A program made the position numbers and the translations under genes. A stretch of DNA of 64,000 bases from Peronospora farinosa (Eukaryota > Oomycota > Peronosporomycetes > Peronosporales > Peronosporaceae). The notes under the pieces were generated by a model. The model saw only the letters and a list, made by a program, of their open reading frames with translations. It was not told the DNA's origin and did not search any database. Positions 20,060 through 31,238 of the stretch are shown piece after piece (position 1 is the first letter of the stretch; each line of letters begins with the position of its first letter). The DNA is taken from positions 1-64,000 of the forward strand of contig CANTFK010000606.1 of assembly GCA_947646735.1 (NCBI GenBank), given 5' to 3'.

Positions 20060-21151
20060 TTAGGCTTGGACGGAGATTGCGCGACGTAGTGAGGCCTTGA
20101 TGACGTTGTATTTACAGCTGGTAGAAATCTTGATGTATTCATTGCCATCGTCGAGCACCACTGTGAGCCATTCCGGTACCAGCGACTCCAGCAGATATAG
20201 CTGCTCTTCAACCCTGCCCTTGATCGGAGCCCGTGCTGCCAGTCGGCGCAGTATATACGCTTTGGGAAAGATAGACTTCCTTGTGACCATCATTAGCGAT
20301 TGCAACTGGTCGCTGAGCTGCGGCAGTGTCGACAAAAGCCGTCTCTTCAATATCTTGGCACTATTCTCCACAATGTTGTTCTGACCTGCCTCGTGCTTGC
20401 GGACTTTGTTGATAAGCCATTCCGGTAATGACCTTAAGTCTTGCGGTATGGGCTTCGCCAGCGCCTCCGTCAGCTTCTCGTTGGCTTTACTACTTACTGT
20501 GCCATTTTTCATCTGCTCCTTGCTATCGTTCTTACTAAGCACCATATTAAGACTCTCCTCATTTACAATCTCTGTCGGCACTTGAGGCAGCGGGGCCTTC
20601 TCAATCTCTACAAGTTTCATAGCGCCAATCAGCTCATCGTCCGTCATGTCTGGGAATTCCTGCTTGATAGCTTCCACATGTCCCTCCAAATAGACATTAA
20701 CCTTGCGGATGAAGAGTGTGATACGAGCCTCGAGGCTCTCAGACTTGCCATCAAGAGCTGACAACTGCTGCTTACGCAGTGTGAGCACCGGCGGCTGTTG
20801 ATTTAATCGCTGGCGTTTCGCCACAATCGAGTTACCGACGTCTTCTTGCGCTTGGCGGCGCGCAGTGCGCGTGTTCTTCTTCCACTCGAGGGTGTAAGCT
20901 CCTGGCAAAAGATACAGAATTTGTTGCAAATGCGCAGGTGTAAAGCTGAGCTGGCACGAGCTCTCCACGGCGCGTTTGACGGCGGCAAAGTCGGGCGTGT
21001 GCTGGTACAGCGTCAAGGCACCAAGTCCAAACTCCAGCGCTGAAAAGAGACGAACTAGAACACGTAAAGCAGGTGGTGCCTGTTTATTAAGGCGTCGAGT
21101 AGGGCGCTTTGAATGCGATGACAATGGAGCATCGATCTTGTCGTTTGCCAT
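20060..21151 (-). CDS. CDT1: DNA replication licensing factor CDT1
   Basis: A single exon of 363 residues. The N-terminal part (residues 25-125) matches the geminin-binding winged-helix domain: LRVLVRLFSALEFGLGALTLYQHTPDFAAVKRAVE, then LQQILYLLPGAYTLEWK. The C-terminal domain that binds MCM follows at about 235-350, with LPEWLINKVRKHE, LPQLSDQLQSLMMVTRK, and LYLLESLVPEWLTVV. CDT1 works with CDC6 and ORC to load MCM2-7 onto origins. The protein is shorter than animal CDT1, and no PIP-box degron is visible at the N-terminus, so control may differ. Assignment rests on motif pattern. Confidence 0.85.
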   Translation of the reverse strand: MANDKIDAPLSSHSKRPTRRLNKQAPPALRVLVRLFSALEFGLGALTLYQHTPDFAAVKRAVESSCQLSFTPAHLQQILYLLPGAYTLEWKKNTRTARRQAQEDVGNSIVAKRQRLNQQPPVLTLRKQQLSALDGKSESLEARITLFIRKVNVYLEGHVEAIKQEFPDMTDDELIGAMKLVEIEKAPLPQVPTEIVNEESLNMVLSKNDSKEQMKNGTVSSKANEKLTEALAKPIPQDLRSLPEWLINKVRKHEAGQNNIVENSAKILKRRLLSTLPQLSDQLQSLMMVTRKSIFPKAYILRRLAARAPIKGRVEEQLYLLESLVPEWLTVVLDDGNEYIKISTSCKYNVIKASLRRAISVQA

Positions 21152-21956
21152 GATTGTACGTTGTATTCACTGCGTAATTTCTTACAGTAGAAATGTATGG
21201 ACAAGCAATGACATTTTATTTGGGGATGTTCTATGGCAGGCAATTCTTGATCATAATTGTAAGATGACATTGATGGCAAACGTAAATGTGCATAGTGCTG
21301 AGTAATATAAAGCAGTTAAGAGGTCTTTCTGTGCTAGTGGATACACACTGTAGCGGTTGCTGGCGACCTGAACCAGCACTTGTGACGTGTTGGCTTCGAG
21401 GCGAGATTAGCGGTGTCAGCTTGAGTCACGGACGTGTTTACAAGCATATTAGTAATAAAGCGAGAAAGATCAATGTGCTATCGTTGCTACTGTCATTGGA
21501 GGATGCGAGAGCGTAATGCCGCAGGGTCGGTAGGAGGACGTGCAAGCTTTAAGCCGGTCTAGGACGGTGGCAAATTAAGAAGCAGCTATGCTGCACCACC
21601 TCTCGCTTCCTTGGTCGCGCCCAGACCAGTCCAGCTATGCACGCATACCTTGGTCTAGTGAAGAGCATATGCAGCTTGTCATCGCATCACAGCGGAGAAC
21701 ATACCTGAGACTGGCCGCGCATGGGCTGCTTATAAAGTTGAACGGCAAAAACGCAGATCCCGGGCAATGTATTACCTGCCGCATGTGTCGAGTTTTAACG
21801 TCTAAAATGTACCAATGTAGAAGATTTCGAAGTGGCGACTTGCGAAGATGAAAGGATCACTTTCTTGACGACTCGTCCAGTTAAGTTTACTGCTTTGCTC
21901 AAGTTGTTGTCACACGTCCCGTCATGGAAAACGTCCAAATATTAAAACGAAAAAGC
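21152..21956. other. Intergenic DNA between CDT1 and the first tRNA gene
   Basis: No supported gene. An 87-codon frame with an ATG at 21588 (including CITCRMC) is open by comparison with its surroundings but matches nothing I know. Short T-runs just left of the tRNA belong to its terminator. Confidence 0.3.
21946..21956 (-). terminator. RNA polymerase III terminator of tRNA-Arg copy 1
   Basis: Read on the minus strand the tRNA is followed by GCTTTTTCGTTTT, two T-runs of at least four, the normal pol III stop signal. Confidence 0.7.
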
Positions 21957-22028
21957 GTCCTCGAGGGGACTCGAACCCCCAATCCCCGCCTTCGGAGGGC
22001 GATGCCTTATCCATTAGGCCACGCGGAC
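21957..22028 (-). tRNA. tRNA-Arg (anticodon CCG), copy 1
   Basis: A 72-nt cloverleaf without intron or encoded CCA. The acceptor arm is GTCCGCG/CGAGGAC, with a single mismatch. The D arm is GCCT-AATGGATA-AGGC, the anticodon loop is CTCCGAA (anticodon CCG, reading the Arg codon CGG), and the T arm is GGGGG-TTCGAGT-CCCCT. The A and B box promoters lie in the D and T arms. It is identical to the copy at 22347-22418 on the other strand. Confidence 0.95.
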
Positions 22029-22346
22029 TATATATTAGTAAGTTTGAATTACATACGTTTTATTAATAACGCGTTCTTTCGTTCGCTAGAAGCACAGAGT
22101 GCTTAAATAGAAGACACACCTGCTTTCGTCGACTCTAAAGCTAGCGCACCACGACCCATACGCGCTTTGTTGCCGACGAATTTTGGGTATTTATAAAAAA
22201 CCAATAAGTTGTTGTGCTTCGCTGTCGCCTCCAGGACTTGTCATGAGGGGGAAGGATCTTGACCTGAGTGGCTTTTTTCATTGTATTAGTAGGGAGTTTT
22301 TGTCGGGTATCTTACAGGATAGCTATGGAAACCTTATATGTATTGA
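22029..22346. other. Spacer between the two divergent tRNA-Arg genes
   Basis: 318 bp of AT-rich sequence upstream of both tRNA genes. No coding sequence is seen. Confidence 0.4.
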
Positions 22347-22418
22347 GTCCGCGTGGCCTAATGGATAAGGCATCGCCCTCCGAAGGCGGGGATTGGGGGT
22401 TCGAGTCCCCTCGAGGAC
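22347..22418 (+). tRNA. tRNA-Arg (anticodon CCG), copy 2
   Basis: Exact 72-nt inverted duplicate of the tRNA at 21957-22028, with the same acceptor mismatch. It is followed at once by GTTTTTC, a pol III terminator. The sequences outside the 72 nt are not alike, so only the gene itself is duplicated. Confidence 0.95.
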
Positions 22419-22914
22419 GTTTTTCGTAAATTTATGAATTTCCTCACTTTGAACTGCTATGCTCAGCAAAGTATACGACAGCGTTTGAGATCACCTTGTT
22501 CAGTGCTTTTTACGTGCTGTATGCCTTTATATCTAATGAGACTGACGACGACAATGTGGCCATTCTAGTGCAACCTACTGCCGTAATCGAGCAGAGATAC
22601 TTTTTTCTATCATATCTGACGCGTGATGCTACTAAAATTCGAGTATCGTGTTCATGCCGTCGAGACGATCACCGAGCAGCCGATGTACCTGAGAGAGACC
22701 ACAATGATGTCGCTGACCTACACATGAACGCTGAAACTGCGTATCTCTAGCTACGGGTCAAAGATTGACATGGGGCAGTCTGTAGCAATAAATAAAGCCG
22801 CTATTAGTGCAACTGGTTTACCATTAAACAAATACTTTGTGTTTCTACGTCGATATATATTGTAAGTATATCGACTTGATTATCAACAGTAGCCACAAGG
22901 AAGACACAAGTGAC
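22419..22914. other. Intergenic DNA, tRNA to RPB11
   Basis: No supported gene. The T-run at 22420-22424 ends the tRNA. A short plus-strand frame near 22496-22750 has no family resemblance. Confidence 0.3.
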
Positions 22915-23350
22915 CTAACTGAAGGAACTGGGATCCTTAGAGTTGCCAGTGAGGCGGCGAAACTTCTGTGCAATCTCGTCAAATTCGGTGCTCAGATCGT
23001 CGAGAGAGTTGGCCAGCGCTTCCACTGGTGACGACGCATCATTCGTCTGCACACGCACAGTAATGTCATGAATCAGCGGATGTGGGTGCTGGTAGCCGCT
23101 GAATGTCACGTTCGGGTCGCGCAGTAGCTGCCTGGAATTGGTGAGATGAGTGAGTCACTGTAAATCACTCATAACAGGAAGTCAAGAGCTCTAATTCTAG
23201 CACGCACATGCGAATGAGATTGCCCATAGTGTGGTCCTCGCGCAAGATGGTAAACTTGCCAGCGTTTGAGATCTTAGTGTCCTTCTCATACGTCACTTTC
23301 TGCGCACCTTCAGGCAGCAGGTACGCGTCACTTCGGCTCGGCGCGTTCAT
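22915..23350 (-). CDS. POLR2J: RNA polymerase II subunit RPB11
   Basis: Two exons, 23350-23208 and 23131-22915, with a 76-bp intron, giving 119 residues; RPB11 is usually about 115-120. The start MNAPSRSDAYLLPEGAQKVT and the stretch REDHTMGNLIRMQLLRDP followed by FSGYQHPHPLIHDITVRVQT are diagnostic of RPB11, with the conserved HTxGNxI core of the alpha-like dimerisation fold. It pairs with RPB3 to start Pol II assembly. The start is 95 bp from the divergent start of the nuclease gene, so both probably use one bidirectional promoter. Confidence 0.96.
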
Positions 23351-23445
23351 GTTGTTTAACTGGACAAAAACCCACGACAAAATGATAGTGGGTTTGTGTG
23401 GTGCACGTAATGTTAATCTATTGTGTGATGGACGTAAACTCCATA

Positions 23446-25127
23446 ATGACGACCAAGACGGCGCCACACTCGAGCGGCCCGTCAGCAAATCATAGCAATT
23501 CACAGGCTGAAAGAAAGCGACAGCGGACGGCACGTTCCAAACATCGTCGAGTACATCGAAAATGGACGTTATATGCGCCGCTCAGGAGCACTGAGGACCC
23601 AACCATCCCTGTATCAGTGTCCACGTTCCGTTTCATGTCCTTCAACGTCCTCGCAGGTCTTGTTACCCCCATCATCATTTCATAAGAGTGAATGCTTTTT
23701 ATATAAGAAATTGTATTGCTGTAGATTATCTGGTCAAACAGAACTATCGAAAGACCGACACTGCCACATACCGTCAGAAATATGAGTTAGTTGGGTCCAA
23801 TCGTGCAGTACTCACTCGTATGTTCGACAAAGTATTGATTTGAGTTAATGTCGATGTGTTCTACAGCTGGATGCATCGTCGAGAGCGTCTACTGAGGGAA
23901 ATTTTGCACTGGTCACCACACGTGGTGAACCTTCAGGAAGTGGACCACTATGAAGATTTTTTCAAGCCGAGATTGGAAAAAGCGGGCTTTGTGGGAGTCT
24001 ACAAGCGGAGGTTGGACTCCTTTTTTTATGTAATTAGGTGTGGAAGGGAGGAGAAGTGTGTCTGATGCATGACTTGCTATCGATAGGACTGGAGAGACCA
24101 CGCATGATGGCTGTGCAATTTTTGTAAAGAAAAGCATGTTTCGCATTGTGACGTCGCACGAGATCGAGTACCGCGTACAGGATCACCCTGTACTCAATCG
24201 TGATAACATTGCATTGGCAGCAGTGGTGGAGATCAAGTCCGACGCCAATGGGTCCGTTCCAGCTCGCTTTGTGGTCGCGAACACGCACTTGCTATTCAAC
24301 CCAAATGTTCGTATGCAGTTCTTCGAGTGATAAACGTTCGTGTGTAACTTGACGTTCTTTTCATTGGTGCCGCTGTACAGCGTGGTGAGATTAAATTGGC
24401 TCAGCTGGATATGCTATTGAAATACCTGACGTCACTGCGGCAACAACAGCAGCAAGTGCTGCCGATTCTTCTCGCGGGGGACTTCAATATTGCCCCACAT
24501 AGTCCACTTTACCATTTTCTGTCATCAGGAAAGCTAGATGCGTCTGGTCTTTGTCGCAACGGCTTGTCCGGTCAAAATCTGGATACACATGCGCTCAAGG
24601 TGTGTAATTCTGCTTTTTATCACTGTAGTGTGGGCAATTCTAATTGCACGCTGTTTTTCTGATGACCAGAAAGCATCTCGTGTCGTAGAGAATGGACAAA
24701 CTCGTCACCACGGAAATGGTACCGCTTTTGGAAAGTATAACTGTGACCGGGTTCAGCGAAACGACTTTCGAGATTTTAAACCCAACACTTTGTACGCGCA
24801 TGAGGTAAATCGACTTTATTGATGGTATGGATGACTGGTTAGATAATCTAACTCAACCCTGATGTGACATTGGAACTCAAGCTTGACTTGGCTAGTGCGT
24901 ATGCCCAGTCACCCGATGACAGATGCACGGGCGAACCAAAGTTTACGATATTTCATAGCAGCTCCAAGGGTGCAGTAGACTACATGTGGTATACTCGGAC
25001 CTCGTTGCACTGCCATGGGGTTTTGGAAATGATCCCGGCTGGGGTCTTGTTCAAAAACGGCGAGCTACCTACCATGGAACATTCGAGTGATCACCTGTCG
25101 CTTGTTGCCGATTTTTCACTGCTTTGA
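23446..25127 (+). CDS. CCR4/ANGEL-type endonuclease-exonuclease-phosphatase family nuclease
   Basis: Seven exons: 23446-23656, 23725-23785, 23867-24010, 24087-24306, 24381-24599, 24670-24804 and 24882-25127. Introns are 68-82 bp and all phases agree, giving 411 residues. Catalytic motifs are in order: FMSFNVLADYLV, VVNLQEVDHYEDF (metal-binding Glu), DGCAIFVKKS, VVANTHLLFNPNRGEIKLAQ, ILLAGDFNIAPHSPLY, and the C-terminal VDYMWYT...SSDHLSLVADF with the catalytic His. This is the deadenylase or 2',3'-cyclic-phosphatase group that includes CCR4, ANGEL and nocturnin. The leucine-rich repeats of yeast CCR4 are absent, so it is closer to ANGEL or plant CCR4-like proteins. The start could also be the in-frame ATG at 23428. 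Confidence 0.88.
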
Positions 25128-25296
25128 GTAGTTGCCGGTATGAGGATGAAACAACATGCCTTGTGTAATAGATAAAATAGATTACATAGCAAACGCATAT
25201 GCGTTGCCTATGAGATATCATTTGTTTTGGTACCGTTGAATGACTAATATCTACACACGACTACAGACTCTCGACAGCGTACTACTTTATCATACT

Positions 25297-26718
25297 CTAT
25301 TTCTTCAGCAGCTTAGCGATCCCGTAGCTCACCAGACCAACCACAGCCACCCCAAATAGGTGGAAACTCAGCGGTGTACCGAAAGGAGGCACAGCTGGCA
25401 CTGGGATGTTGCCTGGGTCCTCGTACAGCGCTGTTCGCTTGTGCTTCGGATCGCGGAGGATCGCCGCCACACGCCGACCTGCAACAAACCCATCTTCGTG
25501 AAAACCTCGACCCAACCAAGCACCGGAAAGAGAGATATTCTCCTCCTGGATAATGTCGTCCTGAGGAATGCAATCCGCAAGCAGACGCGGGTGGTCCCAA
25601 CGGAAAGCCGAAATGGTCTGTTCAGGAGCGGGACGCTTGCCCTGGAAGTCATGCGGTGTGATGGTTACAAAGACGTCCTTCTTGCTGTTTAGGCGCTGAA
25701 TACGATTCATCCAATAAGTGAGGATGTACTGCTCATCCTTTGTAATGAGGACATTCCAACTGCTCCACACCTTGTTCGAGGGCGGCAGCATAATCGGGTC
25801 GCGGTGAACGTATATCATGCTCTTGTGGTAGTGGAAACGCATGAGAGAGCGGTAAGCCTTTTCGCTCCAACGAAGCATCTTGGCGCTCTCGTCGGCATGG
25901 GTAGCCAGCACGACATGATCGCACTCGATGCGCTCGCCACCTTCAAGAATCACAGCCTTGCCACCCTTTATAACCTTGGCAACAGTAGCATTGTAGCGAA
26001 CGGTACCATTGTACTCTTCGGTGAACAACTTGAGAAAGGGCTCAATGTAGCCCGAGCCAACGTACCACCAAAGTTGCTTAGGGCGATCAGTGCGGCGTCC
26101 AAGCGCGCCGAGAATGACCTGCCATAGCGGCATATAGAGTGAGTTGGAGTGCGTCTTGAGGCAGCGAAGAAACTGCGTCACGGGCAAGTCAAGCACATCG
26201 TCCTTCGGAACCGTCCAGAGAATGGCCACGAAAGCCAGGAAGTAATGGCGAAAGAACTCATTCGAGTAACGACCCTTGGCAGCCCATTCACGCGTCGTAA
26301 TAGCTTCCTTCACGGGCAAAGTCATGAGATCCATTGTGAATTTGTAAATGTCGATGAGCACGCGCCAGATGCGAATGTCGAAGAGGTTGAGCAAACTGCC
26401 ATGGAATGGGGCTCGCGATGAAAACTGCAGATCGCCCTCCACGTCCGACGTGACTGTGAGGCTCATGGGAATGCGTTTCTTGGTGGTACCGTCGGGCTGG
26501 GTGACGCCTAGCATCTTGAACCATTCTTTAATATTGGGATTCGAGTCGCCAAACATCATGAAGCCGATGTCCACCATCTCACCATCGATTTTCATCTCGT
26601 ATGCATGTCCACCAATAGTCGCGTTTTTTTCGAGCAATACAACTTCATGACCATCCTTAACCAAGTGGTAGGCAGCAGAGATACCGCCAATACCGGAACC
26701 AACGACAATGATCTTCAT
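25297..26718 (-). CDS. FAD/NAD-dependent amine-oxidase-like oxidoreductase, membrane anchored
   Basis: A single exon of 473 residues from the ATG at 26718. It opens directly with the Rossmann dinucleotide motif IIVVGSGIGGISAAYHLV (residues 3-20), followed by EKNATIGGHA. This arrangement fits the flavin amine-oxidase/phytoene-desaturase superfamily. The closest-looking group is the bacterial 'predicted NAD/FAD-binding protein' family, often found beside cyclopropane-fatty-acid synthases (GFMMFGDSNPN, RFHYHKSMIYVHRD, LSGAWLGRGFHEDGF). A C-terminal hydrophobic helix (LFGVAVVGLVSYGIAKLL) ending in Lys-Lys may anchor it in a membrane, perhaps the ER. The substrate is unknown; lipids are possible. 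Transfer from bacteria is only a suspicion. Confidence 0.82.
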   Translation of the reverse strand: MKIIVVGSGIGGISAAYHLVKDGHEVVLLEKNATIGGHAYEMKIDGEMVDIGFMMFGDSNPNIKEWFKMLGVTQPDGTTKKRIPMSLTVTSDVEGDLQFSSRAPFHGSLLNLFDIRIWRVLIDIYKFTMDLMTLPVKEAITTREWAAKGRYSNEFFRHYFLAFVAILWTVPKDDVLDLPVTQFLRCLKTHSNSLYMPLWQVILGALGRRTDRPKQLWWYVGSGYIEPFLKLFTEEYNGTVRYNATVAKVIKGGKAVILEGGERIECDHVVLATHADESAKMLRWSEKAYRSLMRFHYHKSMIYVHRDPIMLPPSNKVWSSWNVLITKDEQYILTYWMNRIQRLNSKKDVFVTITPHDFQGKRPAPEQTISAFRWDHPRLLADCIPQDDIIQEENISLSGAWLGRGFHEDGFVAGRRVAAILRDPKHKRTALYEDPGNIPVPAVPPFGTPLSFHLFGVAVVGLVSYGIAKLLKK

Positions 26719-27972
26719 TGATTTACAGATAATCAGAGTGGGCAACACTGGATCCAAAGTGGGTCCTTCTTGCGAACGTTTGCAAGTCAAACTGCTCTTT
26801 CATCCACAACCACAGAGGACCTCGATACAAATTGCAAGTCAAGTGCACGACTGATGAGGTTTGCACTTCAATTTGCGTAGCGCCAATTACAGTCCCCAAA
26901 GCCTTGCCACGATTGACGATTGCTGGCCGACGTTGGAACTGACGTCGTCACATTGGTGATCATCATTTAGCACCGCGTTACTAAAAAACTGGGCCAGCAA
27001 CAAAGTAAACTTAGGAATAGGAGCAAGCTGATGCTAAAGCAACTGCGCTCATGGATATCCGCCATCGGTAACCCTCCAGCACAATGCCGCAGCTTGCTCT
27101 CAGATCGGGGCGTGTTGATATATAAGATGATGGATGATGACACCAGACGCAACGGTAAGCGGGAAAGGAATTTCGAGGAAGTATCATCACAGGTCATTAT
27201 ATGAACGAGGCTATGAGGAGATGCGGAGGTGGCACCCGTTACGGTCGCTACCGTAGCTCTGTGGACAGAGTGCCAATGTTAATTAAAGACTAGTCTACAC
27301 TTTACCTCCAGGTGCTAAGGTAGAGGAACTGGGTAGTTCGTCCAGTTTTGCAGACACTATCATTTTACCTTAAGCATTGGCATTATCGTCGCTACATACC
27401 ATGGCCACGAGGTGGTGATGCTCTAGAGACAAACGCGAGATCGACAGCAATGGTGGAAATCGGCTCATGATCTTTGATTGCTTGAACCTGAACATCAAGG
27501 CTTGTTTAAGTTTTCGAGCCCGAATGAAATCATGAAGCATTACCGATTAGTCTTATCGTACCCTCTAACATTAAGGATGATCTTTAGTCTCTCATTCTGT
27601 GCGCCGTTTAACGGCAGCAGTCAATGTCTTTAACCTTACCTGATCCGTCCTGTGTACATCTATTGCTTTACGATGAACTTTATATTAATGGACACGATTA
27701 CATTAAATAAGGAGAACGAGGAAGAGCATCGCATCATACTGTCTGGTGATAGTGGACTAAAGAGGCTGTCGAAGAAGTGAACACTTGTATAAATTATCGG
27801 CATATTGAACAGGCAAGTCAAGTCGAGCTGAAACTTTGTCTACTAGATACTCAAAAAGTATCTTTTTGTCTTTTTGTAATAAACAGTTAAATTTCGATAA
27901 AGTACGATTTCCATCCTTTGGGGGAGAAGATTTCTTTCAACAGTGTGTGAAGTAACAAGAGGAAGAAACAAT
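26719..27972. other. Intergenic DNA, oxidoreductase to RPN2
   Basis: 1,250 bp with no recognised gene except the small open frame listed at 27031. The part from about 27600 to 27970 is AT-rich and leads into the RPN2 promoter. Confidence 0.35.
27031..27204 (+). CDS. Small open frame, 57 codons, unknown
   Basis: An ATG at 27031 opens a 57-residue basic frame beginning MLKQLRSWISAIGNPPAQC, with a stop at 27202-27204. The basic amphipathic start would suit a small mitochondrial protein. No family is recognised, the codon context is weak, and the frame could be chance. Confidence 0.2.
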   Translation: MLKQLRSWISAIGNPPAQCRSLLSDRGVLIYKMMDDDTRRNGKRERNFEEVSSQVII

Positions 27973-30900
27973 ATGACCGTCGCGATCGGTCACTCCGGTA
28001 CGTTTACTGCCTTTACAAGACACTAGGAGTACATCCCCCTATACTTCTATTCAATGCCTTCATATTGGCAACAATTGTTGACACTTCTGGTCTCCAGTGA
28101 CCGTCTATAGCAAGCACAAGTTTAACTTAAAATCTGGTGGATCTTTTGTCTTATAATGTACAGCTGCGGGTATTCTAGCGCTCCTGGAAGAAAAAGACAA
28201 TGCACTGAGGGTGCGTTAGTAAAAGAAGCTATTAAGTTAACATGTTCTAGTCTTATAAGACCATTATTAACGTCATTGTCATTACATTTCTCCAGGCTCA
28301 TGCTCTACAGAAGCTAAACCAGGTCGTAGATCACTACTGGGCAGAAATTGCAGACGCTATTCCACTTATTGAGGAACTATCGGAAGAAAAGAGTTTTCCT
28401 GATCGTGAACTAGCAGCTTATGTTGCTTCCAAATGTTTTTTTCACCTCGAAGAATACGAAGATGCGCTGCGTCTGGCGCTTGGTGCCGGTACATACTTTG
28501 ATCTAGACACACGTTCTCAGTACACAAACACAATCATTGCTACGTGCATTGATAATTATGTGGCTGTGCGTGCCAAAGAGGACCTAGAGGCCGAGAAGGC
28601 GCTCGACCCGAGACTTACACAGGTCGTGGAACGTATGTTTGAACGCTGCTATGCAGCAGGAGAATTCCGTCAAGCTATGGGCATTGCTCTGGAAACCCGA
28701 CGTCTTGACCAGGTGAAGGAGTGCCTCGCTCGCTCCACAGACGTGTCGGCAGCGCTGTCGTACTGCTTTGAGATCTGTAAGACGGTAGTAACCAATCGCC
28801 ACTTCCGTTTAAAAGTATACGAAGTCATGCTGGACGTGTATCGCTCACGACCGACCCAAGACCACGTCAGTGTATGCCAAGTATTGCAAATGCTGGACAA
28901 CCACACAGAAGTGAGCAAGATTCTCGAGCAACTCGTGCGCGGTGGAGACCGCGACTGCCTCATCGCTTTTCAAGTGGCTTTTGATCTGAACGAAAACGAG
29001 AACCAAAAATTCCTTATGAACGTCTATCTTTCATTGCCAAGTCCCCCCGCTCCCACTTCTGAAGCAGTGACAGAAGACGTTACCCCCACGGCGGAGGAGA
29101 GCAAAACAGAGTCACCTATGCCAGTTATGGCTACCCCAACTATGTCTACCACGCCTTCTCCAACGCCCGCTGGTGCTTCTCCTGATTACTGGGACAAGCT
29201 GTCGAAGTTGAAGCTGATCTTGTCCGGCGAATTCCTCGTGGACCTAAAGCTGGACTTCCTTCACAGTCGTAGCGACTCTGACCCGCTGGTTATGAAGACT
29301 ATCAAGACTGCCGTGGAGAATCGCAACTCTGTGCTGCACCATGCTGCTGTGATTGCACATGCTTACATGAATTGTGGTACAACTTCAGACTCATTCTTGC
29401 GCGAGAACCTGGAGTGGCTTGGTAAGGCCACAAACTGGGCTAAATTTACGGCTACTGCTAGTCTGGGTGTAGTGCACAGGGGCCACGTTCGTGAAAGCAT
29501 GAACCTTCTTGCTCCTTACTTACCGCAAGGCGGTATGACGACTTCTCCATACTCGGAGGGTGGCGCACTGTACGCGATGGGTCTTATCCATGCGAACAAG
29601 GGTTTTGCAGGATCTGGAAGTAAGAATACGATAGAGTATCTGCGCGATGCTTTGAAAAACGCTGGATCGGATGAGACCGTGCAGCACGGCGCGTGTTTGG
29701 GTATTGGCCTGTGTGGCTTGGCTTCGCACGACTACGAGGTCTATGATGATTTGAAGACCATATTGTTCACCGACTCGGCGGTCGCGGGTGAAGGTGCAGG
29801 GATTGCCATCGGTCTTACGTTGCTTGGGGCGGGCGGTGAGGCACGTAATGGCGAGATTGTGAAGGACTTGCTGGCCTATGCGCACGACACGAAGCACGAG
29901 AAGATCATTCGTGGTTGCGTGATGGGCATTGCGCTGATGATGTACGAACGCGAAGAGCAGGCTGACGCGTTGATTGAGCAATTGACCCGTGACAAGGACC
30001 CGCTGATCCGCTACGGAGGCATGTACACTGTAGCCATGGCGTATGCTGGCACTGCCAACAATAGCGCAATTCGACGTCTACTACATGTGGCTGTGAGCGA
30101 TGTGTCGGACGATGTTCGTCGTGCTGCTGTGACGTGTCTTGGCTTCATCCTGTTCCGTACTCCAGTGCAAGTGCCTAAGCTGGTGTCGCTGCTGGCCGAG
30201 AGTTTTAATCCTCACGTTCGCTACGGCGCTTGCGTCGCAGTCGGGATTGCATGTGCTGGTACTGCAAAGAACGAGGCTATTCAGCTACTAGAGCCGCTAC
30301 TCGACGATGCTATCGACTACGTGCGTCAAGGTGCGCTGTTAGCTTTGGCTATGGTTATTATGCAGGAGTCTGAGGGTCGCAATCCAAAGGTGGCAGCTGT
30401 CCGTGCAAAGATTCTAAAGCTGATTACGGATAAGCATGTGACCACAATGACCAAGATGGGTGCCATTTTGGCGCAGGGTATCTTGGATGCTGGTGGTCGT
30501 AACGTGGTTATTTCGCTGCAGTCATACACCGGGTTTACAAAGATGGCCGCTGTGGTGGGACTGGCCGTTTGGGCACAACACTGGTTTTGGTACCCACTTT
30601 TTAACTTTTTGGAGTTGTCGTTCCAGACGACAATGGCAGTTGGTCTTAACAAGGACTTGAAGCTCCCGCGCGGCTTTGAACTCACGTGTAACGCTAAAAA
30701 GTCAGCTTTTGCCACGCCAAAGCGTATGGAGGAAAAAAAGGAGGAGAAGAAGGAGCTTGTCGCCACCGCTGTGCTGTCGACAACCGCAAAGGCACGTGCG
30801 CGCCAGGCAAAGCAGGATGCAAAAGAGAAATCTATTAGACCTTCTGACGTAAGTGGAGATATTGTCATGGAGGAGAAGGAGGCGTCTGTAGCCGAAGAAG

Positions 30901-31238
30901 AGATAAAGCAAGTAAGCGTTGAAGAGATGGACGTGGATGCTGAGGAGTCCAAGCCAGTAACCAGCAAAAAGGCAATGACAGTAAAGGAACCGAACGTCTT
31001 CACATTTTCGACGCCCGCTCGAGTGACATTGGCACAGGAGTCTGTAATTTCCCTGGATAAATCGCAAAGGTACATCCCGGTGATGTATCCTGTACAGAGG
31101 CTGACCGGAGTTATCATGCTGCATGACACAACGCCCGATGAGACGGAGGATGTGAAGGCTGTGCAAGCACCCGCTGCCTCTGGCGCGGAAAACGAGGCAG
31201 AGCCGCCTGAGCCATTTGAGTGGGAGCCCCCACAGTAG
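27973..31238 (+). CDS. PSMD1: 26S proteasome regulatory subunit RPN2/PSMD1
   Basis: Three exons: 27973-27997, 28164-28210 and 28296-31238. The introns are 166 and 85 bp and the product has 1,004 residues, normal for RPN2. The N-terminus reads SAAGILALLEEKDNALRAHAL after splicing, matching the family's SAAGIISLLDE. The central third holds the proteasome/cyclosome repeats (for example YEVYDDLKTILFTDSAVAGEGAGIAIGLTLLG and VRRAAVTCLGFILF). The tail has a Lys/Glu-rich insert, then VTLAQESVISLDKSQRYIPV, ending in PFEWEPP, which binds ubiquitin receptor RPN13 in other species. RPN2 is a scaffold in the lid-base junction. The start exon is only 25 bp long. Confidence 0.95.

Noticed and set aside
21588..21851. 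87-codon frame with a CITCRMC motif near the tRNAs
   Set aside because: A single Cys cluster without other support; no family resemblance.
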